From Streptomyces sp. CCM_MD2014 (GTDB taxonomy: Bacteria > Actinomycetota > Actinomycetes > Streptomycetales > Streptomycetaceae), in contig NZ_CP009754.1 of NCBI RefSeq assembly GCF_000772045.1, positions 1,984,001 through 2,048,000 of the forward strand: a stretch of 64,000 bases of DNA, read 5' to 3'. Under the pieces are notes generated by a model, which had not been told where the DNA came from, searched no databases, and saw only the letters and a list, made by a program, of their open reading frames with translations. Below, piece by piece: positions 24,652 through 32,904 of the stretch (positions are counted from its first letter, which is position 1; each line of letters opens with the position of its first letter). The position numbers and the translations under genes were made by a program.

Positions 24652-25920
24652 TCAGGCCCGCCCCGCCCCGCGGACCGGGGTGAACAGCGCGGCCACCGCG
24701 ATCAGGACGCAGCAGCCTCCGGCCACCAGGGCGACCGGTGTGGTGCCGCGCTCCTCCGCCGCCCAGGTGAGCACGGCCGCGCCGAGGGGAGCGGCCGAGT
24801 ACTGGAGGGTCCAGTAGGCGGAGGTGACCCGGCCGAGCAGGTGTTCCGGGGTCACCTCCTGCCGCAGGGACATCGAGCAGGTGCCCGCCATGCCGACGCA
24901 GGCCAGGAAGGCGGCGCTGAGCACGGCGACGGCGGGCACGTCACGGGCCCACCCCAGGCCCGCGAACGCCAGACCGCACACGGCCACCGCGCCGGTCCAG
25001 GTCCGTCCGAAGCCGAGCAGCCGCCGAGCCCGGGCCACCAGCAGCGCACCCGCGACGGTGCCGAGGGCGCCGGCCGCCATGACGGTGCCGACCGTTCCGT
25101 CGTCGTGGCCGAGGTCGTGCTTGAGGTGGTAGATCACCAGGTCGTTCAGACCGAGGGTGAGGAAGCTGAAGCAGCACAGCAGGACGGTGAGCGCGCGCAG
25201 CACCGGGTGCCGGCGCAGGAAGGCTGCGCCGGTGCGCAGGTCCTGCCACAGTCCTGGGCGTTCGCCCGTCTCCCGGTCGTCGGCGGGGCGGGGCCGGAAA
25301 CGGACCAGGGCCACGAGGGCGGCCGAGACGCCGAAACTGGCCGCGTCCACACCGACGGCTGCGGCCGGGCCCGACCAGGCGGCCACCACTCCGGCGCACA
25401 GCGGCCCGAGGACACCGGCCGCGGCGGCGGTGGCGTTGAGCCGTCCGTTGGCCTCGGTGAGCTGTTCGGTGCCGACCAGGGAGCGCACGACGGTGACGTA
25501 ACCGACCGCGAAGAACATGCCGACGGCCTCGCACAGGGGCAGGACGGCGTAGAGGAGCCAGACCTGCGGGCCGAGCAGCCACACCAGCGGGATCAGCCCG
25601 TACAGGGCCGTCCGTACGAGATCGCAGCCGATGAGCAGCCTGCGGCGGTCCACCCGGTCGACCACGGTCCCGGCGAACACGGCGGCGAGGACGGCCGCCG
25701 CGCCGCCGGCGGCGGTCAGCAGTCCCATCCGCGCGATCGACCCGGTCGCCTCCAGCACCAGCAGCGGCAGGGCGATCAGCGCGAAGGAGTCGCCGAGGAC
25801 GGAGAGGGTCTGCGCGGCCCAGAAGACGCCGAAGTCCCGCTGCCGCCGCAGCGGGCGGCTCTCCCCGGCCCCGGCGGAACTCCCGGCCACGCGCCCCGCG
25901 TCGCGTGCCTCATGGGTCAC
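24652..25920 (-). CDS. MFS efflux-type transporter
   Basis: Predicted 422-aa permease with about twelve spans. The MFS loop motif appears as GTVVDRVDRRRLLIGCDLVR (about 64-83), with a central cytoplasmic loop (FRPRPADDRETGERPGLWQDLRTG). It resembles the macrolide/enterobactin-exporter-like branch, which usually exports small molecules, but the substrate cannot be told. GTG 25920 has a weak ribosome-binding site. It converges on aldO with one base between stops, so no terminator separates them. Confidence 0.85.
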   Translation of the reverse strand: MTHEARDAGRVAGSSAGAGESRPLRRQRDFGVFWAAQTLSVLGDSFALIALPLLVLEATGSIARMGLLTAAGGAAAVLAAVFAGTVVDRVDRRRLLIGCDLVRTALYGLIPLVWLLGPQVWLLYAVLPLCEAVGMFFAVGYVTVVRSLVGTEQLTEANGRLNATAAAAGVLGPLCAGVVAAWSGPAAAVGVDAASFGVSAALVALVRFRPRPADDRETGERPGLWQDLRTGAAFLRRHPVLRALTVLLCCFSFLTLGLNDLVIYHLKHDLGHDDGTVGTVMAAGALGTVAGALLVARARRLLGFGRTWTGAVAVCGLAFAGLGWARDVPAVAVLSAAFLACVGMAGTCSMSLRQEVTPEHLLGRVTSAYWTLQYSAAPLGAAVLTWAAEERGTTPVALVAGGCCVLIAVAALFTPVRGAGRA

Positions 25921-26037
25921 CGGTCCGTCACCGGCCGCCGTCGCCGCTCCATGCCGGTCGCCTCCCCGTCGTCCGCTGCCAGGCCGGCGACCACCCTACG
26001 GAGCGGTCACGGTCCGCGCAGCAGGGTTTCGGACCCG

Positions 26038-26562
26038 TCAGTGGTCGGCGCAACAGGGGGTAGGGTCGGGGTCCTCGAACGGCACCAGGGTGCCGCCGAC
26101 CGCGGGCATGGCGGCCAGGACCAGGCGGCCGTCCTGCCAGTGCGGACGGACGTGGTCGCGGGTGACCAGCCGGGTGTCCGGGGCGGGCTCGTCCGGTGTG
26201 CCGAGGACGGTCACCCGGTCGATCGCGGAGCGAGCCAGCAGGTCGGCGAGCGTCAGGGTGCCGGTGAGGGCGGACGCGCCGGGGAAGAGGACGGCACGGC
26301 CCCTCTCGTCCCAGGCGCCGTCGCGGACCTCGTACCCCCGGGCGGTGAGCCGGTCCCGGGCGGTGCACAGGACCGGCTCGGCCTCGGCGGCGAGGGACAG
26401 TGCGATCCGGGGGCGGCCGTCCCGCACCAGGTGCGTGCAGCCGAAGACACCCTCGGGGAGGGCGAGTCCGGCCGCCAGCGCCTGGAGCAGGTGGTCCGCC
26501 TCACGCAGGGTCGTCGCGTCGGTGTCGACGCCGAGGACGTACGGCGCGGCGGTCGCGGTCAC
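26038..26562 (-). CDS. Unknown 174-aa protein coupled to the PHP-domain gene
   Basis: GTG 26562 overlaps the stop of the upstream PHP-domain gene as GTGA, so the protein is made in step with it. The sequence (start TATAAPYVLGVDTDATTL) looks globular, with alternating beta and alpha segments, no signal peptide and no membrane span. It ends in an unusual DPTPCCADH tail with paired cysteines and a histidine, possibly metal-binding. I do not recognise a family. Confidence 0.7.
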   Translation of the reverse strand: MTATAAPYVLGVDTDATTLREADHLLQALAAGLALPEGVFGCTHLVRDGRPRIALSLAAEAEPVLCTARDRLTARGYEVRDGAWDERGRAVLFPGASALTGTLTLADLLARSAIDRVTVLGTPDEPAPDTRLVTRDHVRPHWQDGRLVLAAMPAVGGTLVPFEDPDPTPCCADH

Positions 26563-28274
26563 GACGGCAGGACCCACACCGGGTTGGAGTAGAACCACAG
26601 GTCGCGCCACGGGTCGGCGTCGCCGACGACGTCGATGGCGGGGCCCGCCGGGTCGACCTTGGCGCCCAGTGCGCCGACGGCGGAGCGGTTGCCGTCGGTG
26701 CCGCGGGTGCGGAGGTACACGGGGCGGTCGACGCGGCCGAGGTCGTAGGTCAGGCGGACGGTGCCGGTGTCCTTGTTCACCTCGTAGGACTTGACGACCC
26801 GGGCGGACGGCGCGGTGAAGGTGTCCTTGTCGGCGGCCGGTCCGGTCACATCGCCCTGGATGACGTCCACACGGGCCAGCTTGGGGACGAAGCCCGCCCA
26901 GTTGGGGCCGCCGGCCAGCGCGACGTCGACGGACAGGGTGACCCGGGTGCCCTTGCGGACGTGCAGGGCGCCGCCGAGGGTGGCCCAGCGGCCGCCGCCC
27001 GAGACGCGGACGTCGAGGCCGCTGACGAGCTGGCCGTGGTCGACCCAGAGGCGGCCGGCACGGATGCCGTCCATGACGGCGGCGTAGGAGAAGCCGTCGG
27101 AACCGACGTGGGTGCGGCTGTACTGGCCGGGCCAGAAGTCGTTCTGGGTGATGTCGATCTGTCCGGCGTAGACCGGGTCGTCGTAGCGGCCGTTGGCGTT
27201 GAAGTCGCCGCCGCCGCGGGCGCCGGTGTCGGCGTAGACCTGGTGGGAGTCGGAGTTGGCGGTGATCCACCAGGGGCGGCCCTCGGCGATGAGGCTGTCC
27301 CACAGGCCGCCGACGGTGGCGGTCATCCAGTCGAAGCCGCCCCAGGTGCGGTAGCTCTCCAGGGGGTAACCGGGAAAGGAGTTGGCGCTCGGGCTGCCGT
27401 CGTAGATGCCGCGGGCGCCGCCGGGGCCGAGGGGCTTGGGCAGGCCGCCGGCCTGGTGGCCCGGGGCGCCCTCGAAGCCGACCGCGATCTGGTGGCCGCG
27501 GGAGGTGGCGTCGCGCCAGGCGCGGATCTCGTGCGGGGAGTCGATGCCCTTGCGCGCCGGGTGGTTGGCGAGCATCAGGGCGTCCTTCACCTTGCGCCGC
27601 TTGACCTGGTCGGCGAGGAAGGAGAGTCCGGCGATGGCGAGGGCCTCGTTGGCGGGGGTGGAGTCGGTGGCGCCCTTGACGCCGCCGTCGTAGTCGGTCT
27701 CGAACTGCTTGAGGACGGAGACCTCGTGCTTGCCGGGGTGGACGAAGACGGTGCCGTGCTCGGCGGCCGGGATGTTCCACTCCAGGCCCTGGAAGACGAG
27801 GGTGTCCTCGTGGGCGTCGCGGGCCTCGCGGATGTCCGGGTTGACCTTCTCCACGCCGATCCTGGCGTGGGTGGCGCTGCCGTGGTCGGTGATGACCAGC
27901 CAGTCCATGCCGTGCCGGGCGCCCTGGCGGACCTGGTCGACGACGCGGTACTTGCCGTCGCTGCTGTACTGGGTGTGGATGTGGTGGTCGCCGGCCAGCC
28001 AGAGGAAGCCCTTCCTGCGGCGGCCGTTGCTCGCCGCCCCCGCGGGGGCGGCGGTGGCAGGGGTGCTCTGGGCGAGGACGGTGCCGGCGGCCAGTCCGGC
28101 GCCGAGCAGACCGGCGCGGCGCAGCAGGCCGCGGCGCGACTGCTGTTCGGGGCTCAGGGCCTCGTCGGGGACGCTGGTGTCGAAGGCGGCGGGCAGGGCC
28201 GGCGCGGTGTCGTGCTCGTGGTCGTGCGGATGCCCGTGGTGGTGACCGTGGGTGTGTCCGTGTCCGTGGCCCAT
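26559..28274 (-). CDS. PHP-domain phosphoesterase, probably Tat-exported, with His-rich N-terminus
   Basis: Predicted 571-aa metalloenzyme. Residues 1-22 are a His/Gly cluster (MGHGHGHTHGHHHGHPHDHE). A twin-arginine signal SRRGLLRRAGLLGAGLAAG (46-64) precedes an AxA site near 76. The PHP domain starts GDHHIHTQYSSDG (96-106) with metal histidines H97, H98 and H100, and continues with DWLVITDHGS and GLEWNIP. PHP domains hydrolyse phosphoesters; the exported members are little studied. ATG 28274 follows GGGAGGAAC. It is divergent from the TetR gene, whose operator lies between them. Confidence 0.82.
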   Translation of the reverse strand: MGHGHGHTHGHHHGHPHDHEHDTAPALPAAFDTSVPDEALSPEQQSRRGLLRRAGLLGAGLAAGTVLAQSTPATAAPAGAASNGRRRKGFLWLAGDHHIHTQYSSDGKYRVVDQVRQGARHGMDWLVITDHGSATHARIGVEKVNPDIREARDAHEDTLVFQGLEWNIPAAEHGTVFVHPGKHEVSVLKQFETDYDGGVKGATDSTPANEALAIAGLSFLADQVKRRKVKDALMLANHPARKGIDSPHEIRAWRDATSRGHQIAVGFEGAPGHQAGGLPKPLGPGGARGIYDGSPSANSFPGYPLESYRTWGGFDWMTATVGGLWDSLIAEGRPWWITANSDSHQVYADTGARGGGDFNANGRYDDPVYAGQIDITQNDFWPGQYSRTHVGSDGFSYAAVMDGIRAGRLWVDHGQLVSGLDVRVSGGGRWATLGGALHVRKGTRVTLSVDVALAGGPNWAGFVPKLARVDVIQGDVTGPAADKDTFTAPSARVVKSYEVNKDTGTVRLTYDLGRVDRPVYLRTRGTDGNRSAVGALGAKVDPAGPAIDVVGDADPWRDLWFYSNPVWVLPS

Positions 28275-28388
28275 GCCTGTTCCTCCCGAAGACCGCCGCC
28301 GTGCGCGGCTCCGAGGAGAATCGACGCGGAAGGTGAACGTTGAACGACTTGCGGGTGATCCGCGACTGCCGCCCTTCCTGACCTAGCA

Positions 28389-28413
28389 TGAAACCTAGGA
28401 ATCCTAGGTTTCA
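28389..28413. promoter_or_regulatory. Perfect 25-bp palindrome, probable TetR operator
   Basis: Arms TGAAACCTAGG (28389-28399) and CCTAGGTTTCA (28403-28413) are exact reverse complements around AAT. The site ends at the AGGAAGG ribosome-binding site of the TetR gene, so binding would block its transcription. It lies 115 bp from the divergent PHP-gene start and may control that as well. A further half-site CCTAG occurs at 28382-28386. Confidence 0.88.
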
Positions 28414-28425
28414 GGAAGGTGGCGC

Positions 28426-29028
28426 ATGCCCCGAGTGGGTCTTACCACCGACCGCGTCGTCGCCGCGGCCGCCGACCTCGCCGACGCGTCCGGGCTCGAG
28501 GCGGTCACCGTCTCCGCGCTCGCCCGGCACTTCGGGGTGAAGGACGCCAGCCTTTACACGCACGTGCGCAATCTCCAGGACCTGCGCGTCCGGGTCGCGT
28601 TGCTGGCCGGCGGCGAGCTGATCGAGGAGATCGCGCAGGCGGTGGCCGGCCGGGCCGGGAAGGAGGCGCTGGCCGCCTTCGCGGGCGCCTACCGGGCGTA
28701 CGCCCTGCGCCACCCCGGCCGTTACGCCGCCACCCAGATCCGTGTCGAGCAGGCTCTGGTGGCCGGCTCCCCCGCCCTGCGCCGCACCGCCGAGATCACC
28801 TACGGCATGCTGCGCGCCTACGGCCTGACCGAACCCGACCTCACCGACGCCGTACGCCTGCTGCGCGCCACCTTCCACGGGTACTGCGCGCTGGAGGCCT
28901 CCGGGGGCTTCGGTGCCCCGCGCGACGTGCGGGTGTCCTGGGACAGGGCGGTCGACGCCCTGCACGTGGCACTGGAGAACTGGCCGCGGGCGGACGCAAC
29001 CGAGGGGGGCGAGGGGACCCGCGGCTAG
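28426..29028 (+). CDS. TetR-family repressor with WHG-type C-terminus
   Basis: Predicted 200-aa repressor. Its N-terminal TetR helix-turn-helix (about 8-55) contains VSALARHFGVKDASLYTHVRN. The C-terminal ligand domain resembles the TetR-WHG type (AYRAYALRHPGRYAATQI ... ATFHGYCALEASGGF). ATG 28426 follows AGGAAGG, which overlaps the edge of the palindromic operator, consistent with autorepression. Its TAG stop lies in the CTAG at the left end of the MITE. The ligand is unknown. Confidence 0.9.
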   Translation: MPRVGLTTDRVVAAAADLADASGLEAVTVSALARHFGVKDASLYTHVRNLQDLRVRVALLAGGELIEEIAQAVAGRAGKEALAAFAGAYRAYALRHPGRYAATQIRVEQALVAGSPALRRTAEITYGMLRAYGLTEPDLTDAVRLLRATFHGYCALEASGGFGAPRDVRVSWDRAVDALHVALENWPRADATEGGEGTRG

Positions 29029-29214
29029 GGCCGGTCCGGCGGATCACGCCCCAGACGCGGGGCCCGGCACGCGCGTCCGCGGCGTTGTCGTCGGTGCCGA
29101 CGCTCCGCGTCGACGCCCTCCTCCGCCTTGCGGCTGCACGCACCAGACCCCGCTCACCGGCGTCGACGAGGTGCCGTGCCTGTCCTGCGACCTGACCCGC
29201 CGGACCGGCCCTAG
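29025..29214. mobile_element. MITE-like element with perfect 18-bp terminal repeats (including CTAG target duplication)
   Basis: CTAGGGCCGGTCCGGCGG at 29025-29042 is the exact reverse complement of 29197-29214. Excluding CTAG, taken as a 4-bp target duplication typical of IS5-like transposition, the element is 182 bp with 14-bp perfect inverted repeats that continue imperfectly inward (18 of 20). It has no ORF of its own that I can defend. It separates two convergent genes whose TAG stops both lie in the flanking CTAG copies, so both reading frames survive the insertion. Confidence 0.8.
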
Positions 29215-29963
29215 TCGGCCAGCCCCCGGACCTCGTCGTACGTCGGCGTCGGACCGCCCGGCTCCCGGCCCGCCCGGAGGTCCGCGGCCGCCTCCAGGGC
29301 GGCGCCCAGTGCGCGCCGGTAGAGCAGCGAGCCGAGGCTGACCCGGCCGACGCCGAGGTCGGCGAGGTGCGCGAGGGCGGGTCCGGCGGGCGTGTACAGG
29401 ACGTTGAGGGGGACGTCGAAGCGGGCGGTGAGGGACGCGATGCGGGCCGGGTCGGTGAGGCCGGGGACGAAGACGCCGTCGGCGCCGGCCTCGCGGTAGG
29501 CCTCCAGGCGCCGCAGGGTGTCGGACCAGTCGCCGTCGCCCGACCAGTACGTGTCCGTACGCGCGTTGACGAAGAGACCGGGGGCGGCCCCGCGGACCGC
29601 GGCGATCTTCGCGGCGTGCCGGTCGGCGGACCCGAGGGCGTCCTCCAGGTTGATGCCCACGGCGCCGACCGCCGACAGTTGCCGCGCCAGCTCCCCCACC
29701 TCGTCGGGATCGTCGCTGAACCCGCCCTCCGCGTCGACCGAGAGCAGGAAGGGGGCCGAGCCGAGGGTGAGGGCCAGCCGCAGGGTCTCGTCGCGGGTCG
29801 CCGAGGCCCCGTCGGGCAGCCCGGCCGACGCCGCGACGCCGAGGCTGGTCGTGCCGACGGCGCAGAAGCCGTGCCCGGCGAGGGCGAGCGCGGATGCGTG
29901 GTCCCAGGCGCACGGCAGGAGCAGGGGCTCACCGGGCCGGTGGAGTTCGGCGAACGCGGTCAC
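29211..29963 (-). CDS. Isocitrate lyase/PEP-mutase family protein
   Basis: Predicted 250-aa TIM-barrel enzyme acting on C-C or C-P bonds next to carboxylates. Family landmarks include PCAWDHASALALAGHGFCAVGTTS at the N-terminus, VDAEGGFSDDP (D76/E78, metal site region), GINLEDAL (E107 region) and FVNARTDTYW. The usual catalytic-cysteine loop of isocitrate lyase is not present, as in most short members, so the exact reaction is open. GTG 29963 overlaps the stop of the upstream DinB-like gene (GTGA). Its TAG stop is in the right MITE border. Confidence 0.87.
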   Translation of the reverse strand: MTAFAELHRPGEPLLLPCAWDHASALALAGHGFCAVGTTSLGVAASAGLPDGASATRDETLRLALTLGSAPFLLSVDAEGGFSDDPDEVGELARQLSAVGAVGINLEDALGSADRHAAKIAAVRGAAPGLFVNARTDTYWSGDGDWSDTLRRLEAYREAGADGVFVPGLTDPARIASLTARFDVPLNVLYTPAGPALAHLADLGVGRVSLGSLLYRRALGAALEAAADLRAGREPGGPTPTYDEVRGLAD

Positions 29964-30430
29964 GACAGGTCACCCACCGCGTCGGCGTAGTACACGGATT
30001 CCGTCAGGTGGGCGGCGAGTTCACGAAAGCTCCAGCCGTCGCCGGGCGAGTGGTCGAGCTGTTCGTCGGTGAGCGCGTCGAGGCGGCTGGCCCAGATCCG
30101 GGCGAGCCGGGTCAGGCGGCTGCGGGCCTCGTCGAGGTCCTCTTCGGTGAAGCGTGCGCGGTCGGCGTCCGTGGTGACCGCGGAGGCGTGCCAGTGGTCG
30201 GGCTGCGTCGCCTGCCCCGCCAACCGGGCCTCCAGCTCCGCGAGATGGTCGATCATGTGGTCGGCCACCCGGCGGATCGCCTTGTGCGGGGTGTAGACGC
30301 GGCCGTCGACGTGTGCGGGCCGCCCGTCCCAGCGGGTCCAGGTGGCGGCCAGGGCGAGGACGCGGTCGGCCATGCCGGTGACGGCGGCGGCGGGCGTGAG
30401 GGGGGTCGCGGCGGTTCGCGTGTCGTTCAT
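29960..30430 (-). CDS. DinB/mycothiol-dependent maleylpyruvate isomerase-like protein
   Basis: Predicted 156-aa four-helix-bundle protein. Putative metal histidines are in RRVADHMIDHLAELE and RELAAHLTESVYYAD, and GDGWSFRELAAHLTES is characteristic of the DinB/YfiT superfamily. In actinomycetes many members are mycothiol-dependent thiol transferases. ATG 30430 starts MNDTRTAAT; the frame extends upstream through the divergent promoter region without resemblance. It is coupled by GTGA overlap to the PEP-mutase family gene. Confidence 0.7.
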   Translation of the reverse strand: MNDTRTAATPLTPAAAVTGMADRVLALAATWTRWDGRPAHVDGRVYTPHKAIRRVADHMIDHLAELEARLAGQATQPDHWHASAVTTDADRARFTEEDLDEARSRLTRLARIWASRLDALTDEQLDHSPGDGWSFRELAAHLTESVYYADAVGDLS

Positions 30431-30537
30431 GTCCCGCACGCTATGGGCCGGTTGGTTCGGCGTCGGCCGAAGTGTTCCGGGCGAAGCCGGGTACCCGAAC
30501 GGCACCGTTCTTCCACTTCTTCCCCATGCGAGGTGAC

Positions 30538-31074
30538 ATGGCAAGCGCAGAAAGAAGCGAAGACCGTACGCGGCCGCGGTGGCGGGACAGCCTGTGGGGC
30601 ATCGGGGTGATCGCCCTGGTCGTTGGCGCCGGGGTGAGACTGGGCCTGCACGGTCTGTCGGCGTGGCCGTCGGCCCTCGTGGGCACGGTGCCGGCCGCCG
30701 CTTGCATCGTGTGGCTGGTGCGCCGCCGGCGTGTGCGCGACGCCGGAAGGGCGGGTGCGGAGCCGGAGGACGTGCCCGCCATGGAGCGGCAGATCCTCAA
30801 GGGCGGGCCGGCACCCCGGGACCCGGAGCGGCGGCGGGCGATGGCGGCGTTCGTCGACTCGCGCCAGGAGCGGCTGCGGCGCCACCGCTGGTGGGCGTTC
30901 CCCGTACTGGCCCTCATCTTCTTCGGCACGTCGGCCCTGTGGTACATCTCCGGCTCGGTCGGCGCCGGGACGATGATGCTCGTCCTCGGGGCCGTGTTCC
31001 TGACCTGGCTGGCCTGGTACAACGCGCGTTTCGACCGGCGCTTGTCGCAGATGCGCGGCCGGTTGCAGGGCTGA
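30538..31074 (+). CDS. Four-span membrane protein of unknown function
   Basis: Predicted 178-aa protein with spans at about 20-42, 44-64, 120-140 and 145-165. A charged cytoplasmic loop between spans two and three (VRDAGRAGAEPEDVPAMERQ) and a basic C-terminal tail are visible. ATG 30538 is chosen for the GAGGTGAC before it; ATG 30526 is in frame and also possible. I do not recognise a family. Its stop lies 16 bp from the convergent response-regulator gene. Confidence 0.6.
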   Translation: MASAERSEDRTRPRWRDSLWGIGVIALVVGAGVRLGLHGLSAWPSALVGTVPAAACIVWLVRRRRVRDAGRAGAEPEDVPAMERQILKGGPAPRDPERRRAMAAFVDSRQERLRRHRWWAFPVLALIFFGTSALWYISGSVGAGTMMLVLGAVFLTWLAWYNARFDRRLSQMRGRLQG

Positions 31075-31090
31075 GCGGCCGGTGGGGGCG

Positions 31091-31750
31091 TCAGGTCACC
31101 AGCCCGTGCCGGTAGGCGAAGACGACCGCCTGGACGCGGTCGCGGAGGCCGAGCTTGGTGAGGATGCGGGAGACGAAGGTCTTGACGGTCTCGGGGCTGA
31201 TCACGAGGGTCGCGGCGATCTCACTGTTGGAGAGCCCGTCCGCGATCAGGCGCAGGACCTCCGTCTCCCGGGGGGTGAGCGGTATGTCCCGGGTGGTGCC
31301 CTCGGCGGGGCGGATCCGGGCCGCGTAGCGGCCCACGAGGCGGCGGGTCACGTCGGGGTCGAGCAGCGCCGCGCCCATGGCCACGGTGCGGATGCCGTGC
31401 AGCAGCCGGTCCGGAGGCGCGTCCTTGAGCAGGAAGCCGCTCGCGCCCGCGCGCAGCGCCTCGTAGACGTACTCGTCGAGGTTGAACGTGGTGACCACGA
31501 GCACCTTGACGGGGTGCTCCACCCCGGCGCCGGCCAGCAGGCGGGTCGCCTCGAGACCGTCGAGCACCGGCATGCGGATGTCCATCACCACGACGTCCGG
31601 CCGCAGTTCGCGGGCCAGGTCCACCCCGGTCCGCCCGTCTCCGCACTCGCCGACCACCTCCAGGTCGGGCTGGGCGTCGACGATGGTCGTCAGACCGGTG
31701 CGGATCAGTGCCTGGTCGTCGCAGATCACGACCCGGACCGGCGCGCTCAT
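31091..31750 (-). CDS. NarL/LuxR-family response regulator
   Basis: Predicted 219-aa regulator. The receiver domain has D11/D12 and phospho-acceptor D57 (VVVMDIRMP); the C-terminal LuxR helix-turn-helix is LTPRETEVLRLIADGLSNSEIAATLVISPETVKTFVSRILTKLGL (written here as one motif region, about 153-200). ATG 31750 overlaps the kinase stop by 4 bp (ATGA). It is the last gene of a three-gene operon with the kinase and a CPBP membrane protease, which may be both target and input of the system. Confidence 0.92.
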   Translation of the reverse strand: MSAPVRVVICDDQALIRTGLTTIVDAQPDLEVVGECGDGRTGVDLARELRPDVVVMDIRMPVLDGLEATRLLAGAGVEHPVKVLVVTTFNLDEYVYEALRAGASGFLLKDAPPDRLLHGIRTVAMGAALLDPDVTRRLVGRYAARIRPAEGTTRDIPLTPRETEVLRLIADGLSNSEIAATLVISPETVKTFVSRILTKLGLRDRVQAVVFAYRHGLVT

Positions 31751-32904
31751 GCCGTGCTCCCCCCGGGTATCCGGGCCCGGACGACGAAGCCGCCGCCCGC
31801 CGGGCGGTCCGTGCTGAACTCGCCGCCGAGGACGTCGACGCGTTCCCGCAGACCGGCCAGCCCCCGCCCGCTGCCGCCGGGGGACGCGGCCCCCGTGCCG
31901 GAACCGTCCGTGCCCACTTCCACCGTGATCTCTCTTTCTCCGTGGCGCACCAGAACGGAGGTCCTGGCGCCGTGGTCGTACTTGAGGGCGTTGGTCAGGG
32001 CCTCCTGCACGACGCGGTAGGCCACGAGGTCGGAGCTGCCGGTGGCCGCCGCGGGGGTGCCCTCCTCGGTGAACTCCACCGGCTGCCCGGCCCGGCGCGT
32101 CTGCTCGACCAGGGTGAGCACCCGGCCGACGGGCGGCGTCCTGGGCTCGGCGGTGCCGTGGTCGGGGTTGAGGAGGTCGAGCAGGTGCCGCAGGTCGGTG
32201 ATGGCGCGGCGGCCGGTGTCGCTGACGGCGGCCAGTGTCTCGTCGAGCCGGTCCGGCGCGGCGGTCAGGTAACGGGCCGCCTCGGACTGGACGACCATCG
32301 CCGTCACGTGATGGGTCACGACGTCGTGCAACTCGCGGGCGATGCGGGCGCGTTCGGCGTTGCGGGCGTCCTCGGCGACCCGGGCTCGGCGTTCGGCCTC
32401 GGCGGCGCGCGCGGAGCGCATCCAGGCGCCGATGCCCCATGCCAGGGCGAGGACCAGGTAGAACGTCACGTACTCGACCAGCGTTTCGTCGCCGCCGCGC
32501 GCGTTCAGCCCGATGGCCATGGCCACGTACGCCAGGGTGGCGGCGACCTGCGTGGCGCGCCGGTACTTCTCCTGGTGGGAGCCCGCGTTGATCAGCACGA
32601 TGGGGAGCGCGGCGCCCGCGAACAGGTGGTAGCCGCGCAGCTGGTCGAGGGCGAAGCCGAGCGAGACCAGGGTGAGGCAGACGAGTGTCCACCGCCGGCG
32701 CACGGCCAGGGGAACGGACTGCAGGACGGCCGCCACCCCGGCCAGCGCGTCGGCGGGACGGGTCGGCAGGCCGCCGATCTCCGTGCCCTGACCGCGCAGC
32801 TCCGGCAGGAGCGAGGCGACGAGGAGCAGCACTCCGAGCGGGAGGTCCCGGACCGTGACGTCCAGCCGGCGCCACAGCTCCAGGACCCGTCGGCGATCGA
32901 TCAC
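31747..32904 (-). CDS. NarL-type sensor histidine kinase, multi-span
   Basis: Predicted 385-aa kinase. About five N-terminal spans (20-37, 54-70, 72-88, 94-107, 118-134, with another near 145-162) carry short loops. The HisKA_3 helix has H193 in IARELHDVVTHHV, and the HATPase domain follows with VQEALTNALKYD as N box and SGRGLAGLRERV as G2. The G1 box is degenerate (TDGSGTG). GTG 32904 overlaps the CPBP-gene stop (GTGA) and has little ribosome-binding site of its own, so translation likely depends on coupling. Confidence 0.9.
   Translation of the reverse strand: MIDRRRVLELWRRLDVTVRDLPLGVLLLVASLLPELRGQGTEIGGLPTRPADALAGVAAVLQSVPLAVRRRWTLVCLTLVSLGFALDQLRGYHLFAGAALPIVLINAGSHQEKYRRATQVAATLAYVAMAIGLNARGGDETLVEYVTFYLVLALAWGIGAWMRSARAAEAERRARVAEDARNAERARIARELHDVVTHHVTAMVVQSEAARYLTAAPDRLDETLAAVSDTGRRAITDLRHLLDLLNPDHGTAEPRTPPVGRVLTLVEQTRRAGQPVEFTEEGTPAAATGSSDLVAYRVVQEALTNALKYDHGARTSVLVRHGEREITVEVGTDGSGTGAASPGGSGRGLAGLRERVDVLGGEFSTDRPAGGGFVVRARIPGGSTA

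Noticed and set aside
29043..29196. A transposase or small protein inside the MITE
   Set aside because: About 150 bp only, with no frame resembling a transposase end.
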